From positions 62,001-126,000 of the forward strand of contig NZ_CP063398.1 of NCBI RefSeq assembly GCF_021729845.1: a stretch of 64,000 nucleotides of DNA. The letters run 5' to 3'. The position numbers were made by a program, and so were the translations under genes. This stretch comes from Rhizobium sp. SL42 (GTDB lineage Bacteria; Pseudomonadota; Alphaproteobacteria; Rhizobiales; Rhizobiaceae). Every line of letters starts with the position of its first letter. The first letter of the stretch is position 1. Shown here one piece after another: positions 52,409-60,978 of this stretch. Under the pieces are notes generated by a model. The model worked only from the letters and a program-made list of their open reading frames with translations. It was not told the DNA's origin and did no database searches.

Positions 52409-53673
52409 CAGTTGTCGCCCCGCTCGGCAGCGTTCATGCGTGCGGAAATGTCTTCGGCGCCCCTGACAAGCAGGGCGTCGATAAAGCGATCAAAGCTGGC
52501 CTGGTCGTCGCCGGAAAAGTGCCGGCTTTCCGGCGGCAGGTCAGCCAAAAGATCGCGGGCCATGTCGCTTATCTCGTCGCGAAAATCGGAGCGACCAAGA
52601 ATATCGTCGCGCATCAACTGCCTGAGTTCGCTGACCGGATCGGCGATTGAGCCGCGTACCCCTGCCGGCGGCTGTACTTCCACTTCCAGTTTTTCGATCC
52701 ATGTGTTGCCGACCCGCTCGCCGCGCTGTTCCGCCTCCGCCTGCATCAGGTCGATATCGCGTCGGATCTTCCAGGCGAGCGTTGTTTCCCCCGTCAGCCG
52801 CAATCGTGCGACCAGGTGCGGCGAAGCGGTGTGCTCGCGTTGAGAAAGAAGTGCCGTTTCAATTGCCGCTGCCGCATCGCGCCATTCGTCCACACCACCG
52901 AGGTGAACGCTCACCCGCTCGAACTGCGCGACGCTGGTCAGGCGCTCATCGACTGAAATCGAACGGTCGTCGGCGATGGTGACAAGTGAGACGGTCTTTG
53001 CGCCCGTTTCGTTGATATCGCGGCCCTGCGGCATGCCCGGCATGATAACCGTGCGCGCGCCCTGATGATGGCTACGTTGATGGATATGGCCAAGCGCCCA
53101 GTAGTCGAAGCCGGCGGCATGCAGGTCGGCGACCTTGCAGGGCGCATAGACATCGTGCCCAGGTGCGCCGGCGAGGCTGGTATGCATGATGCCGATGTTC
53201 ACGGCGCCCGGAACCGGTGACTTGTACCGTGGCAAAAGCCCGTCCGGCGCCTGAGGCTTGGAAAAACTCATCCCGTGGATTGCAACGGAAAGCTCCCCGC
53301 CGGATGCCTCCATCACCTCGGCGCGCGCACCAAATATCCTGACGGTCGGCGGCAGCACCAGTTCCTGGGTGATTCTGGAAAGTGCATCATGGTTGCCGCG
53401 AATGACATAGACGGCGATGCCAGCCTGGTGCAGACGCTCCAACTGGCTGGCGAGAAACCGCGCCGTCTTCATCGAAGTCTGATCGCCATCGTAGAGATCA
53501 CCGGCGATCACCAGGGCATCGACCTGTTCTTCAAGGCAAAGATCGACAACGGAGACCAGCGCTTGACGCGTGGCGCCCCCGATGAGATCCGCCAACTCGC
53601 TGTTGCGCAGCGCCAGCGAACGCAGCGGCGAGTCGAGATGGATGTCGGCGGTATGTACAAAGCGAAATGGCAT
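52408..53673 (-). CDS. Mre11/SbcD-like metallophosphoesterase (YhaO family)
   Basis: A 421-residue nuclease-like protein. Phosphodiesterase motifs occur in order: DIHLDSPL (10-17), GDLYDGDQ (about 58-65), GNHD (about 96-99), MHTS and GHIHQRS. These bind two metal ions. A C-terminal domain of about 150 residues probably contacts the ATPase. With the following YhaN-like gene it is an SbcCD/Mre11-Rad50-type pair. The ATG at 53671-53673 has no strong ribosome site. No promoter is obvious apart from a TATATA-like box at about 53702-53707. Confidence 0.87.
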   Translation of the reverse strand: MPFRFVHTADIHLDSPLRSLALRNSELADLIGGATRQALVSVVDLCLEEQVDALVIAGDLYDGDQTSMKTARFLASQLERLHQAGIAVYVIRGNHDALSRITQELVLPPTVRIFGARAEVMEASGGELSVAIHGMSFSKPQAPDGLLPRYKSPVPGAVNIGIMHTSLAGAPGHDVYAPCKVADLHAAGFDYWALGHIHQRSHHQGARTVIMPGMPQGRDINETGAKTVSLVTIADDRSISVDERLTSVAQFERVSVHLGGVDEWRDAAAAIETALLSQREHTASPHLVARLRLTGETTLAWKIRRDIDLMQAEAEQRGERVGNTWIEKLEVEVQPPAGVRGSIADPVSELRQLMRDDILGRSDFRDEISDMARDLLADLPPESRHFSGDDQASFDRFIDALLVRGAEDISARMNAAERGDN

Positions 53674-53991
53674 GAAGCGACCCGAAACAGATTCACCCCA
53701 CTATATAGGGTAAATCCGCGGCCTCCTGCTAGCGCTGTACTCGTTCACACAGCTCCATCTTACCCGCCTCTGGCGATGGCAGCCGACACCGACTGCCATC
53801 GCCGGCATCATTTCGGGCGACGGCTTCAAGGCAGCGATTTACTTCGGCTGAGATTTCGACGAGAACCGCAATGTCGGTTGCCTTCGACCTGTATCAACGC
53901 CGCCGCATCCGAAGCTGGATGCGGAACGGGCCGGTGGTTTCAGGTACGCCGGCTTCATTTTTATTGACTCGCATAGACCTGGGCAGGCCGC
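53674..53991. other. 318-bp divergent intergenic region
   Basis: It separates the nuclease gene (minus) from the TauE/SafE gene (plus). The only structure I find is a perfect 11-bp inverted repeat, listed separately. The small open frames here have no recognisable product. Confidence 0.5.
53772..53803. repeat. Perfect 11-bp inverted repeat in intergenic DNA
   Basis: GGCGATGGCAG (53772-53782) and CTGCCATCGCC (53793-53803) with a 10-base loop. No T-tract follows, so it is not a standard terminator. It is about 100 bp upstream of the nuclease start and 190 bp upstream of the TauE gene; an operator or mobile repeat remnant are both possible. Confidence 0.45.
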
Positions 53992-54744
53992 ATGATCGAA
54001 CATACCACGCTGATCGTCGCAATAGCCCTCGTATGTGCATTTTTTGTCGGTCTTTCCAAAGGTGGCCTGCCCTCTGTCGGGACCCTCGCCGTTCCGCTGC
54101 TCGCACTTGTCATATCGCCGGTAACGGCGGCCGCGCTGCTGCTACCGATCTATATCGCGAGCGACATGGTCGGGCTTTATCTCTATCGCCGCAGCTTTTC
54201 CGCGCGAAACCTTGCCATACTGGTGCCGGCATCCCTGTTGGGCGTGGCGATCGGCTGGACCTTCAGCGCCTATCTGTCGAGCATGTTCATCGGCATGATC
54301 GTCGGCCTCGTTGGCGTCATGTTCTGCCTCAATGCATGGTTCGGCGCGCGCTACAGGACAGTGGCGAAAGATGCCAATATTCCGGCAGGCATCTTCTGGG
54401 GCACATTGACCGGGTTGACCAGTTTCGTTTCACACTCGGGCGGCCCGCCCTACCAGATGTATGTCCTGCCGCAGCGTCTGGAAAAGATGAAATTTGCCGG
54501 TACCTCGACGATCCTCTTTGCCATCATCAATGCCGCCAAGGTCATTCCCTACTGGGAACTGCAGCAGTTTTCCAACTTTGACGGCAGTCTGGTTCTTTGG
54601 CTTTTGCCTGCAGCGATCGTCGGCACTGTTGTCGGGAAAAGACTGACGCAGATCCTTCCCGAGACGCTGTTCTTTCGCATTGTCGAGATATCCCTGCTGC
54701 TTCTGTCGCTGAAGCTCATCGCCGACTATGTCTTGAGCATCTGA
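53992..54744 (+). CDS. TauE/SafE-family membrane permease
   Basis: A 250-residue inner-membrane protein with about eight hydrophobic segments. It shows the TauE/SafE halves: VGLSKGGLPSVGTLAVPLLALVISPVTAAALLLPI near the start and GIFWGTLTGLTSFVSHSGGPPYQMYVLPQRLEKMKFAGTSTILFAIINAAKVIPYW in the middle. Family members export sulfite, sulfoacetate or similar anions, though many have no known substrate. It stands alone between the nuclease pair and the ribitol operon, so context does not help. GGGCAGGCCGC precedes the ATG. Confidence 0.88.
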   Translation: MIEHTTLIVAIALVCAFFVGLSKGGLPSVGTLAVPLLALVISPVTAAALLLPIYIASDMVGLYLYRRSFSARNLAILVPASLLGVAIGWTFSAYLSSMFIGMIVGLVGVMFCLNAWFGARYRTVAKDANIPAGIFWGTLTGLTSFVSHSGGPPYQMYVLPQRLEKMKFAGTSTILFAIINAAKVIPYWELQQFSNFDGSLVLWLLPAAIVGTVVGKRLTQILPETLFFRIVEISLLLLSLKLIADYVLSI

Positions 54745-55049
54745 TCAGCGGTCAATGACGCCGAATGCTTGGTTGGTTGTCGATGGCACTACAAGGTAGC
54801 ACGCTCCCAGCCTCCTGCACTTCAAATGGCAAAGTGGAGCAAGAGATCTCCCGCTAACTCTGGGCCAATGTGCACCAGTGCATCGGGGCAAGGCCATCAA
54901 CAATGCGCAGACTGGCAAACGGTCCTTTGCAGCGGCCGCATTCGCGTCACCCCGACGCGCGCGCCGATCCGCATAAAAAAGCCCGCTGAAGGAAGTGGCG
55001 GTTTTGCCAGCAGTCTGAATGCAAAAAATTCCCTCCCCTCCTCGTGAAA
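54745..55049. other. 305-bp convergent intergenic region
   Basis: Between the TauE gene and the kinase gene. Apart from a weak terminator candidate for the kinase operon near its right end I see no gene, RNA or repeat in it. Confidence 0.5.
54975..55001 (-). terminator. Weak terminator candidate of the ribitol operon
   Basis: On the minus strand CCGC (55001-54998) can pair with GCGG (54986-54983), followed two bases later by TTTTTT (54980-54975). The stem is only 4 bp, so the T-run is the main support. It lies about 50 bases past the kinase stop. Confidence 0.4.
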
Positions 55050-56684
55050 CTAGGCCCTCAGTTTTCGGCCACAGTCCTGCAGTGTTTCAAAGGCCTTAAA
55101 CCTGCGGGAATGCACGGCTTGTATTTCGCCCTGAGCGGGTTCGTGGGCAGAGGAGATGGCGCAGAGCGCTTCCATCGCGGTGCGGACATCCGGATATGCC
55201 AAAGCTGCGACGGCTCCAAGTATGGCGGAACCCAGCAATACAGGCTCGGCAGCAGTGGGCGCCAGCACCGGTCTTCCGCAGGCGTCGGCAAGAAGTTGGC
55301 GCACGAGTGGGCTTGTCCCCGCGCCACCACTGATCACCACCCGCTTGATGGCGGCGCCTTCTTTTGCCTGCGCCTCGATGATCTGGCGCAAGCCGTAGCC
55401 GATGCCTGCAATGCCGGCGATATAGAGGGCAACGAGACTGTCACGATCCCGGTCCATTCCCAATCCGGCGATAAGGGCGCGGGCATGCGGATCGGCGAAC
55501 GGAGCGCGGTTGCCGAGGAATTCCGGCACCACATGCAATCCGTCGGCCATCCATATTGCATCCGAGATCTGATCCACCTTGGTGCGGGCTTCCTCGGCGA
55601 TCAACACCGGAAGCGGTACGCCCAGTTTGTCTGCGGCGGCTCGAGCCTCGCCGGCTGCCGGATGGAACGACAACAGCTGATCGATGGCCGCACCCGCCGC
55701 ACTCTGCCCCCCTTCATTGAGCCACATGCCGGGCACCATGGCCGAGTAGTAAGGTCCCCAGACGCCCGGCACGAAGACCGGATCGGCCGTGGATGTCATG
55801 GTGCAGGACGAGGTGCCGAAGACATAGGCGAGGTTCTCCTCGGGCCTGCCGCCGATGCCGACGGTGCCGATGCCTCCAGCATGGGCATCGATCATACCTG
55901 CGGCCACCGCCGTGCCGGCGTTCAAGCCCATCGCCGTTGCTGCCTCCGCAGTCAGGCCCTGGCCCAGCCGCGTACCCGGTTCCACGATCGATGTACCAAT
56001 ACGGGCAAAGCCCTCGTCGGCGAGATCCTTCAGTCCGATCTGTTCGAAATAACTCGGATCCCATCGCTGTTCATGCGCCAGATAGGTCCATTTGCAGGTC
56101 ACCGTGCAGGTCGAACGCGACAGGTCTCCGGTCGATTTCCAGGTGAGAAAGTCGGCCAGATCGAAGAATTGCCAGGCGCCCGCGAATGTCTCAGGCCGGT
56201 TCTCCTTCAGCCACAGAAGTTTGGGCGTTTCCATCTCCGGCGAGATCCGCCCGCCGACATAGCGAAGAACGTCGTGCCCCAGGGCATTGATGCGCTCGGC
56301 CTGGGCGACGGCCCGGTGATCCATCCAGACGATGATGTCGCGGGCGGGATCCTCCGAGGGGCCGACCGCAAGAGGCACGCCACCGTCTCCCAGGACCACC
56401 AGCGAGCAGGTCGCGTCGAAGCCGATGCCGATCACCGAAGACGGCTCGACCCCGGCCAAGGCTACGGCCTCCCGGACACTCGCGCAGACGGCCTGCCAGA
56501 TCTCCGTGCTCGACTGCTCAACCACGGCACCGGCTTCCCGATAGAGCCGGATATCGCGCTTGGCCGCGGAGAGCATGGTTCCCTTCAGATCGAAGAGACC
56601 AGCCCGAGTGCTGCCGGTTCCGACATCGACACCGATGACGTAACGCGGCGCGGCATCGACTGGCGAGTTCTGTGATGGTGTCAT
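55050..56684 (-). CDS. FGGY-family pentulose kinase (ribulokinase-type)
   Basis: A 544-residue FGGY carbohydrate kinase. The phosphate 1 motif is IGVDVGTGSTRAGLFD (about 17-32), catalytic-type segments include IVWMDHRA and AAGMIDAHAGGIG, and the adenosine-binding GGAGTSPLVRQLLADACGRPV lies near residue 455. It is downstream of ribitol 2-dehydrogenase, which yields D-ribulose, so D-ribulose kinase is the best guess and the length fits the ribulokinase group (about 540). It is the last gene of the operon 60703-55050. Upstream gap to the dehydrogenase is 68 bp. Confidence 0.88.
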   Translation of the reverse strand: MTPSQNSPVDAAPRYVIGVDVGTGSTRAGLFDLKGTMLSAAKRDIRLYREAGAVVEQSSTEIWQAVCASVREAVALAGVEPSSVIGIGFDATCSLVVLGDGGVPLAVGPSEDPARDIIVWMDHRAVAQAERINALGHDVLRYVGGRISPEMETPKLLWLKENRPETFAGAWQFFDLADFLTWKSTGDLSRSTCTVTCKWTYLAHEQRWDPSYFEQIGLKDLADEGFARIGTSIVEPGTRLGQGLTAEAATAMGLNAGTAVAAGMIDAHAGGIGTVGIGGRPEENLAYVFGTSSCTMTSTADPVFVPGVWGPYYSAMVPGMWLNEGGQSAAGAAIDQLLSFHPAAGEARAAADKLGVPLPVLIAEEARTKVDQISDAIWMADGLHVVPEFLGNRAPFADPHARALIAGLGMDRDRDSLVALYIAGIAGIGYGLRQIIEAQAKEGAAIKRVVISGGAGTSPLVRQLLADACGRPVLAPTAAEPVLLGSAILGAVAALAYPDVRTAMEALCAISSAHEPAQGEIQAVHSRRFKAFETLQDCGRKLRA

Positions 56685-56752
56685 GGTCTCATGCTCTGCT
56701 GTCGGGGATATGCGGGCGGAAATTCACAATGTTTATTCACAACGACAATTCG

Positions 56753-57481
56753 TCAGAGATCGACGCTGTTCGGCAGGATGACGAGATCGCGGATGGTGAC
56801 ATTGCGCGGCCGCGACAACATGAAGAGCACGGCCTCAGCCACTTCCTTTGGCTGCATCAGGCTGCCGTTGGCCAGCGCCTCGTCCATCTTCTCCTTCGGC
56901 CAGTCGTCGAGCAGCGCGGTAACGACGGGCCCGGGTAGGACGGCGCCAACACGAACCCCGTGCTGGGCGACCTGCCGACGGGTGGAATGCACGAAGGCCT
57001 GTACGGCGAATTTCGAGGCCGTGTAGATCGGCTCCCAGACGACCGGCACGACACCGGCGATCGAACTGGTGAACAGGATGTCGCCGGATTTCTGCGCGAT
57101 CATGTGCGGCAGAACCGCGTGCACCGAGCGAAATGCGGCATTGATGTTGAGGTTGAGCATCCGGTCCCAGGCATCCGGATCGCCTTCAGCTACCGGACCG
57201 CCGATATAGGCGCCGGCATTGGCGTGGAAAATGTCGAGCCGACCGGCGAGTTCAAGGATGCGCGGCAGCATGCCGGACACATCCGGGCCGTCCAGCAAGT
57301 CAACGACCAACGGCTTGGCACGGTTGCCGAGGTCCTTGCAAAGGCCCTCGAGCTTGTCTGCGGCGCGGTCGATCAGGACCACGGTGGCGCCTTCCGCAAG
57401 CAGGGTGCGGGCGCATTCGAGCCCGATGCCTGAGGCGGCACCGGTGATCGCGGCGACTTTGCCTTTCATGAGATCCGTCAT
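56753..57481 (-). CDS. rbtD: Ribitol 2-dehydrogenase
   Basis: A 242-residue classical short-chain dehydrogenase. TGAASGIG (13-20) binds NAD; Ser140, Tyr153 and Lys157 (YTASK) are catalytic. Long stretches are those I recognise from Klebsiella ribitol dehydrogenase ([98 protein letters not shown]). It oxidises ribitol to D-ribulose. It is fourth in the operon, after the ABC permease (21 bp) and before the kinase. GGAGAATATC precedes the ATG. Confidence 0.93.
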   Translation of the reverse strand: MTDLMKGKVAAITGAASGIGLECARTLLAEGATVVLIDRAADKLEGLCKDLGNRAKPLVVDLLDGPDVSGMLPRILELAGRLDIFHANAGAYIGGPVAEGDPDAWDRMLNLNINAAFRSVHAVLPHMIAQKSGDILFTSSIAGVVPVVWEPIYTASKFAVQAFVHSTRRQVAQHGVRVGAVLPGPVVTALLDDWPKEKMDEALANGSLMQPKEVAEAVLFMLSRPRNVTIRDLVILPNSVDL

Positions 57482-57502
57482 GATATTCTCCAGTCTTGTT
57501 TA

Positions 57503-58765
57503 TCAGGCGCGGCCGTGGCTGACACGCGAGCGTCTTGCCAGCGAGTCGACGATAACGGCGATGGCGAGCACGGCGCCGGTGATCATGTATCGCAGCGAAG
57601 AGCTCAGGTTGAGAAGTGTCAGGCCATTGGAAATCGCCTGGATCACAATAATGCCGAGCAGGGCGGAATAGGCGCTGCCCCGGCCGCCGAACAGGCTGGT
57701 TCCGCCGATGACGGCTGCGGCGATGGCATTCAGGTTGACGTCACCGGTGCCGGCCTGCTGGCTCGACGAGGCCAGCCGCGATGCCGACAGGGTGCCGCCA
57801 AGGGCTGCCAAGGTAGAGCAAAGCATGAAGGCGCTCATATAGATACGGCGGACATTGATGCCGGAGCGGCGGGCGGCTTCCCGGTTGCCGCCGACGGCAA
57901 ACATCGAGCGGCCCCACTGCGTTTTCGTCAGGGCATAGTTCAAGACGATGACCAGGAAGACGAAGAGGCCGAACATCCACGGCACGCCGCGCCCGGTGTT
58001 GAGATAGAAGACGACGGATTGAAGCGCGAGGGTCAGGGCGCCGGCCTTGACCAGCAGGCTGCTCAGCGGCTGCGTCGACAGGTTGACCGACATGCGGCGC
58101 TGCCTGGCCATCAGTCCGGCGACGATCATGACGCCGCCTGGCACCAGGGCGAGGATATGCGACAACCAGTCCGGCATGACGAGGATCTGGCCGAAACGGA
58201 CGAGCGGCGAAGCATAGGGCAGGTTGATGCTGCCGGTAGGCCCGAGGATATAGAGCTGCATCCCGAGAAGGGCGAGCAGTCCCGCCAGGGTCGCGACGAA
58301 GCTCGGCATGCCGAGACGGTTGTAGAGCACCGCGTAAAGCGCGCCGACCGCAGCCCCGGTTACCAGGGCAGCCGCGATGGCCAGCGGCAGCGAAACGCCG
58401 GAATTGACCCAGAGCACGCCGATGATTGCGGACGCCAGCCCGCTCATCGAGCCGACGGAAAGATCGATCTCGCCGAGGATGAGAACGCAAACGATGCCGA
58501 GCGAGATGATGCCCACGGTCGCGCAATCGAACAGCAGGTTCACCAGGTTGTTCGGCGCGAGGAAGATCGGGTTCAGGATGCTGAACACGGTAGAGATGAC
58601 GATGAGGCCGATGGCAACCGGCAACATGCCGAGATCACCCGACCGCACGCGGGTGATAAAGGCACGGATTGCGCCGCTCAAACCTTCTGAATGGCTGACG
58701 CGCTCGTCGCTGCGATCGAGGGCTGCCGGAGCCGGATTGTTCTGCTTGGATATCTGCTGGGTCAT
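57503..58765 (-). CDS. CUT2 ABC transporter permease (XylH-like), ribitol operon
   Basis: A 420-residue permease of the XylH type, longer than RbsC: about 40 hydrophilic residues precede the first membrane segment, and there are about ten segments. The family marks are ILGEIDLSVGSMSGLASAII and AAAVIGGTSLFGGRGSAYSALLG. It imports ribitol or a related pentitol with the ATPase and binding protein upstream. The ATG overlaps the ATPase stop by four bases. Confidence 0.9.
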   Translation of the reverse strand: MTQQISKQNNPAPAALDRSDERVSHSEGLSGAIRAFITRVRSGDLGMLPVAIGLIVISTVFSILNPIFLAPNNLVNLLFDCATVGIISLGIVCVLILGEIDLSVGSMSGLASAIIGVLWVNSGVSLPLAIAAALVTGAAVGALYAVLYNRLGMPSFVATLAGLLALLGMQLYILGPTGSINLPYASPLVRFGQILVMPDWLSHILALVPGGVMIVAGLMARQRRMSVNLSTQPLSSLLVKAGALTLALQSVVFYLNTGRGVPWMFGLFVFLVIVLNYALTKTQWGRSMFAVGGNREAARRSGINVRRIYMSAFMLCSTLAALGGTLSASRLASSSQQAGTGDVNLNAIAAAVIGGTSLFGGRGSAYSALLGIIVIQAISNGLTLLNLSSSLRYMITGAVLAIAVIVDSLARRSRVSHGRA

Positions 58766-59583
58766 GCGAGGCTCCCGCCGGTCTCGATCTGTTCGCCCGC
58801 CTTGCGGCCGATGCGGCGCGAGACGGAGTTTTCGGTGGCGCCCGTAATGGAGGCCACGAGTTCGTGGTTCGAGGCGTCAGGGCTGAAGACGCCGTTGTTG
58901 CGTCCGAGACGCAGGACGACGATGCGGTCGGCAACAGCGCGCACGTCCTCCATGTTGTGGCTGATGATGATGACGCCGAGGCCGCGCTCGCGCACGCGCT
59001 CGATCAGGTTGAGCACTTCGGCCGTCTGGGCGACGCCGAGCGCGGCCGTCGGTTCGTCGAGCATGATGATCTTCGGGTCGAGTAGCAGCGACCGGGCGAT
59101 CGCCACCGTCTGCCGCTGTCCGCCGGAGAGCGAGGCGATCGGCTCGCGGACGGAGGGAATGCGGGCGGCCAGTTCGCGCAGCAGCGTCCAGGCACGGACT
59201 TCCATGCCGACTTCGTCGAGGTTCCACGGCGACAGCTCGTGACCGAGAAACAGATTGGCAACGACATCGAGATTTTCGCACAATGCGAGATCCTGGAACA
59301 CCGTCGCGATGCCCAGTTCGAGCGCCTTGCTCGGACTGTCGAGCGACACTTCCCTGCCGCAGAATTCGATCCGGCCCGAACTCGGCTGGTGCACGCCGGC
59401 CAGCACCTTGATCAGCGTCGACTTGCCCGCGCCATTGTCGCCGACAAGGGCCACCACCTCACCGGCCTTGATCTCCAGGTCGATATCGGTGAGCGCGGAC
59501 ACCGCGCCGAAATTCTTCGATACATTGCTCAGCTTCAGGATGGTCGTTCCCTTTGCGGGCAGACCTTTGTCGATTGGCACCAT
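58762..59583 (-). CDS. CUT2 ABC transporter ATPase with a single nucleotide-binding domain
   Basis: A 273-residue ATPase: Walker A GDNGAGKST, Q-loop VFQDLALCENLDV, signature LSGGQRQT, Walker B IIMLDEPTAALGV and switch ISHN. Unlike the RbsA-type subunit at 4025-5545 it has one nucleotide-binding domain, as in FrcA-type systems, so it should work as a homodimer. The ATG at 59581-59583 is preferred because an upstream extension of 37 codons reaches into the binding-protein gene. Confidence 0.9.
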   Translation of the reverse strand: MVPIDKGLPAKGTTILKLSNVSKNFGAVSALTDIDLEIKAGEVVALVGDNGAGKSTLIKVLAGVHQPSSGRIEFCGREVSLDSPSKALELGIATVFQDLALCENLDVVANLFLGHELSPWNLDEVGMEVRAWTLLRELAARIPSVREPIASLSGGQRQTVAIARSLLLDPKIIMLDEPTAALGVAQTAEVLNLIERVRERGLGVIIISHNMEDVRAVADRIVVLRLGRNNGVFSPDASNHELVASITGATENSVSRRIGRKAGEQIETGGSLA

Positions 59584-59656
59584 GACGAGACGCTCTTCTT
59601 TGGAATGGGGTTCGCCCGGCCGGGGCAAGCCCCGACCGAGTTCCTTGGGAGGTTGA

Positions 59657-60703
59657 TTACTGGGTGATGCCGAGCTTCTTGCAACCTTCGGCATATTCGC
59701 CGGTGCAGATTTCTTCCGGCTTCTGGATGCCCTTGTCGAAGATCTCCGCCTTGATGTTCTCCGCCGTCACGACAGCCGGCACGAACAGTTCGGACGGCGT
59801 CTCGTACAACGTCGTCTTGGCTTCCGGCGTCTCGCCCTTGAGGAGCTTGACGGCGATGTTGGCAGCCGCTGCGGCGACAATTTCCGAAGGCTTGGAAATC
59901 GTGTTGTACTGGTCACCCGAAATCACCAGCTGCAGGGCGGCGATCGTCGCGTCATTGCCGGTGACCGGCGGAACCGGATTGACGCCTGCCGCCTTGAAGG
60001 CTGCGATCGCGCCGCCGCCGGTGCCGTCATTGGCGGCAACCACGCCCTTGATATCGGCGCCGAAGCGGGTGATCTGGCCGGCGGCCCATTCCTGCGCCTT
60101 CGGTGGCGCCCATTCCGGCGTGTCGAATTCGGCGAGTGTCTTGTAGCCCGAGTCCTTCAGGCCGCGATGGATGCCGTCGCGGATGAGGCCGGCCGCGGCG
60201 TCGGTCGGAGAGCCATTGATCTGCAGGACGCCGGATCCTTCCGCGACACCGCTTGCCTTCATGTGATCGACGAGCGACTTGGCGATCGCATGACCGATAC
60301 CTTCATTGTCGAAGGAAACGTAAAAGTCGGCAGCCTTGTCCGGAATCGGCCTGTCATAGGCGATGACCTTGACGTCCTGCGACTGGGCAATCTCGACGAG
60401 GGCGGCTGCCGCAGCGGAGTCAACCGGGTCGAGAACGATAACCTTCGCGCCTTGTGCGATCACCGAGTTGAACTGCTGCTGCTGAAGCGCAACGTCGGCA
60501 TTGGCATTCTGGTAGATCACGGTGCATGTCGGGCAGAGCTTTTCCATCTCGGCCTTGAAGCCCGGATAATCGTGCTCTTCGTAACGGGTCGATGCCTGGT
60601 CCGGCATCAGGAATGCAACAGTCGCGGCATCCTGCGCATAGGCGGTTCCGGCAAGCATGGCTGCAAGGCCTGCGGTTGCCAGCAGCGTGGAACGAATTTT
60701 CAT
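59657..60703 (-). CDS. Pentitol ABC transporter periplasmic binding protein
   Basis: A 348-residue periplasmic type I binding protein. The signal peptide is about 24 residues (MKIRSTLLATAGLAAMLAGTAYAQ), and the mature protein (AATVAFLMPDQASTRYEEHDYPGFKAEMEKLCPTCTVIYQNANADVALQQQQFNSVIAQGAKVIVLDPVDSAAA) is XylF-like. A pair of cysteines (C..TC) near residue 75 may form a disulfide. First gene of the ribitol operon; AAGGAGGAGAAGAGAC precedes the ATG. The divergent LacI regulator starts 275 bp away. Confidence 0.92.
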   Translation of the reverse strand: MKIRSTLLATAGLAAMLAGTAYAQDAATVAFLMPDQASTRYEEHDYPGFKAEMEKLCPTCTVIYQNANADVALQQQQFNSVIAQGAKVIVLDPVDSAAAAALVEIAQSQDVKVIAYDRPIPDKAADFYVSFDNEGIGHAIAKSLVDHMKASGVAEGSGVLQINGSPTDAAAGLIRDGIHRGLKDSGYKTLAEFDTPEWAPPKAQEWAAGQITRFGADIKGVVAANDGTGGGAIAAFKAAGVNPVPPVTGNDATIAALQLVISGDQYNTISKPSEIVAAAAANIAVKLLKGETPEAKTTLYETPSELFVPAVVTAENIKAEIFDKGIQKPEEICTGEYAEGCKKLGITQ

Positions 60704-60889
60704 GTCTCTTCTCCTCCTTATGTGGTGAATCCGTGTCGAGAGACTGCTCCGGATCCCGTTCGCATCGCCGCCATCGTGAGCGCTGCCTGAAACGCGCGGC
60801 TTTCCAGCCGTCGCGGGACAATCCGGCGCCGTCGCTTCGATGGTTTTCTTTTGAACGCCTCCCGGTCGACCCTCCACAGTCAACCAATG

Positions 60890-60921
60890 TCATCGATTGC
60901 GCATGCTTGCTCAATCGATGA
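60890..60921. promoter_or_regulatory. 32-bp palindromic operator between the ribitol operon and its LacI regulator
   Basis: TCATCGATTG (60890-60899) and CAATCGATGA (60912-60921) are exact reverse complements with a 12-bp spacer that continues the symmetry; 14 of 16 half-site positions match. The inner 20 bp (60896-60915) have the size and central CATG/CTTG symmetry of a LacI-type operator. It lies 58 bp before the LacI gene start and about 190 bp before the binding-protein start. Confidence 0.7.
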
Positions 60922-60978
60922 AGCAAGAATTGCCACTTTCCCGCTTTGGTGTCAAGGTGGCGTCAGCAGGAGAATTCA

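Noticed and set aside
54871..54980. Possible tRNA or small RNA in the gap after the TauE gene
   Set aside because: I could not form a cloverleaf or a stable conserved fold by eye.
55044..56675. 543-codon plus-strand frame opposite the FGGY kinase
   Set aside because: Antisense shadow; the kinase motifs on the minus strand are clear.
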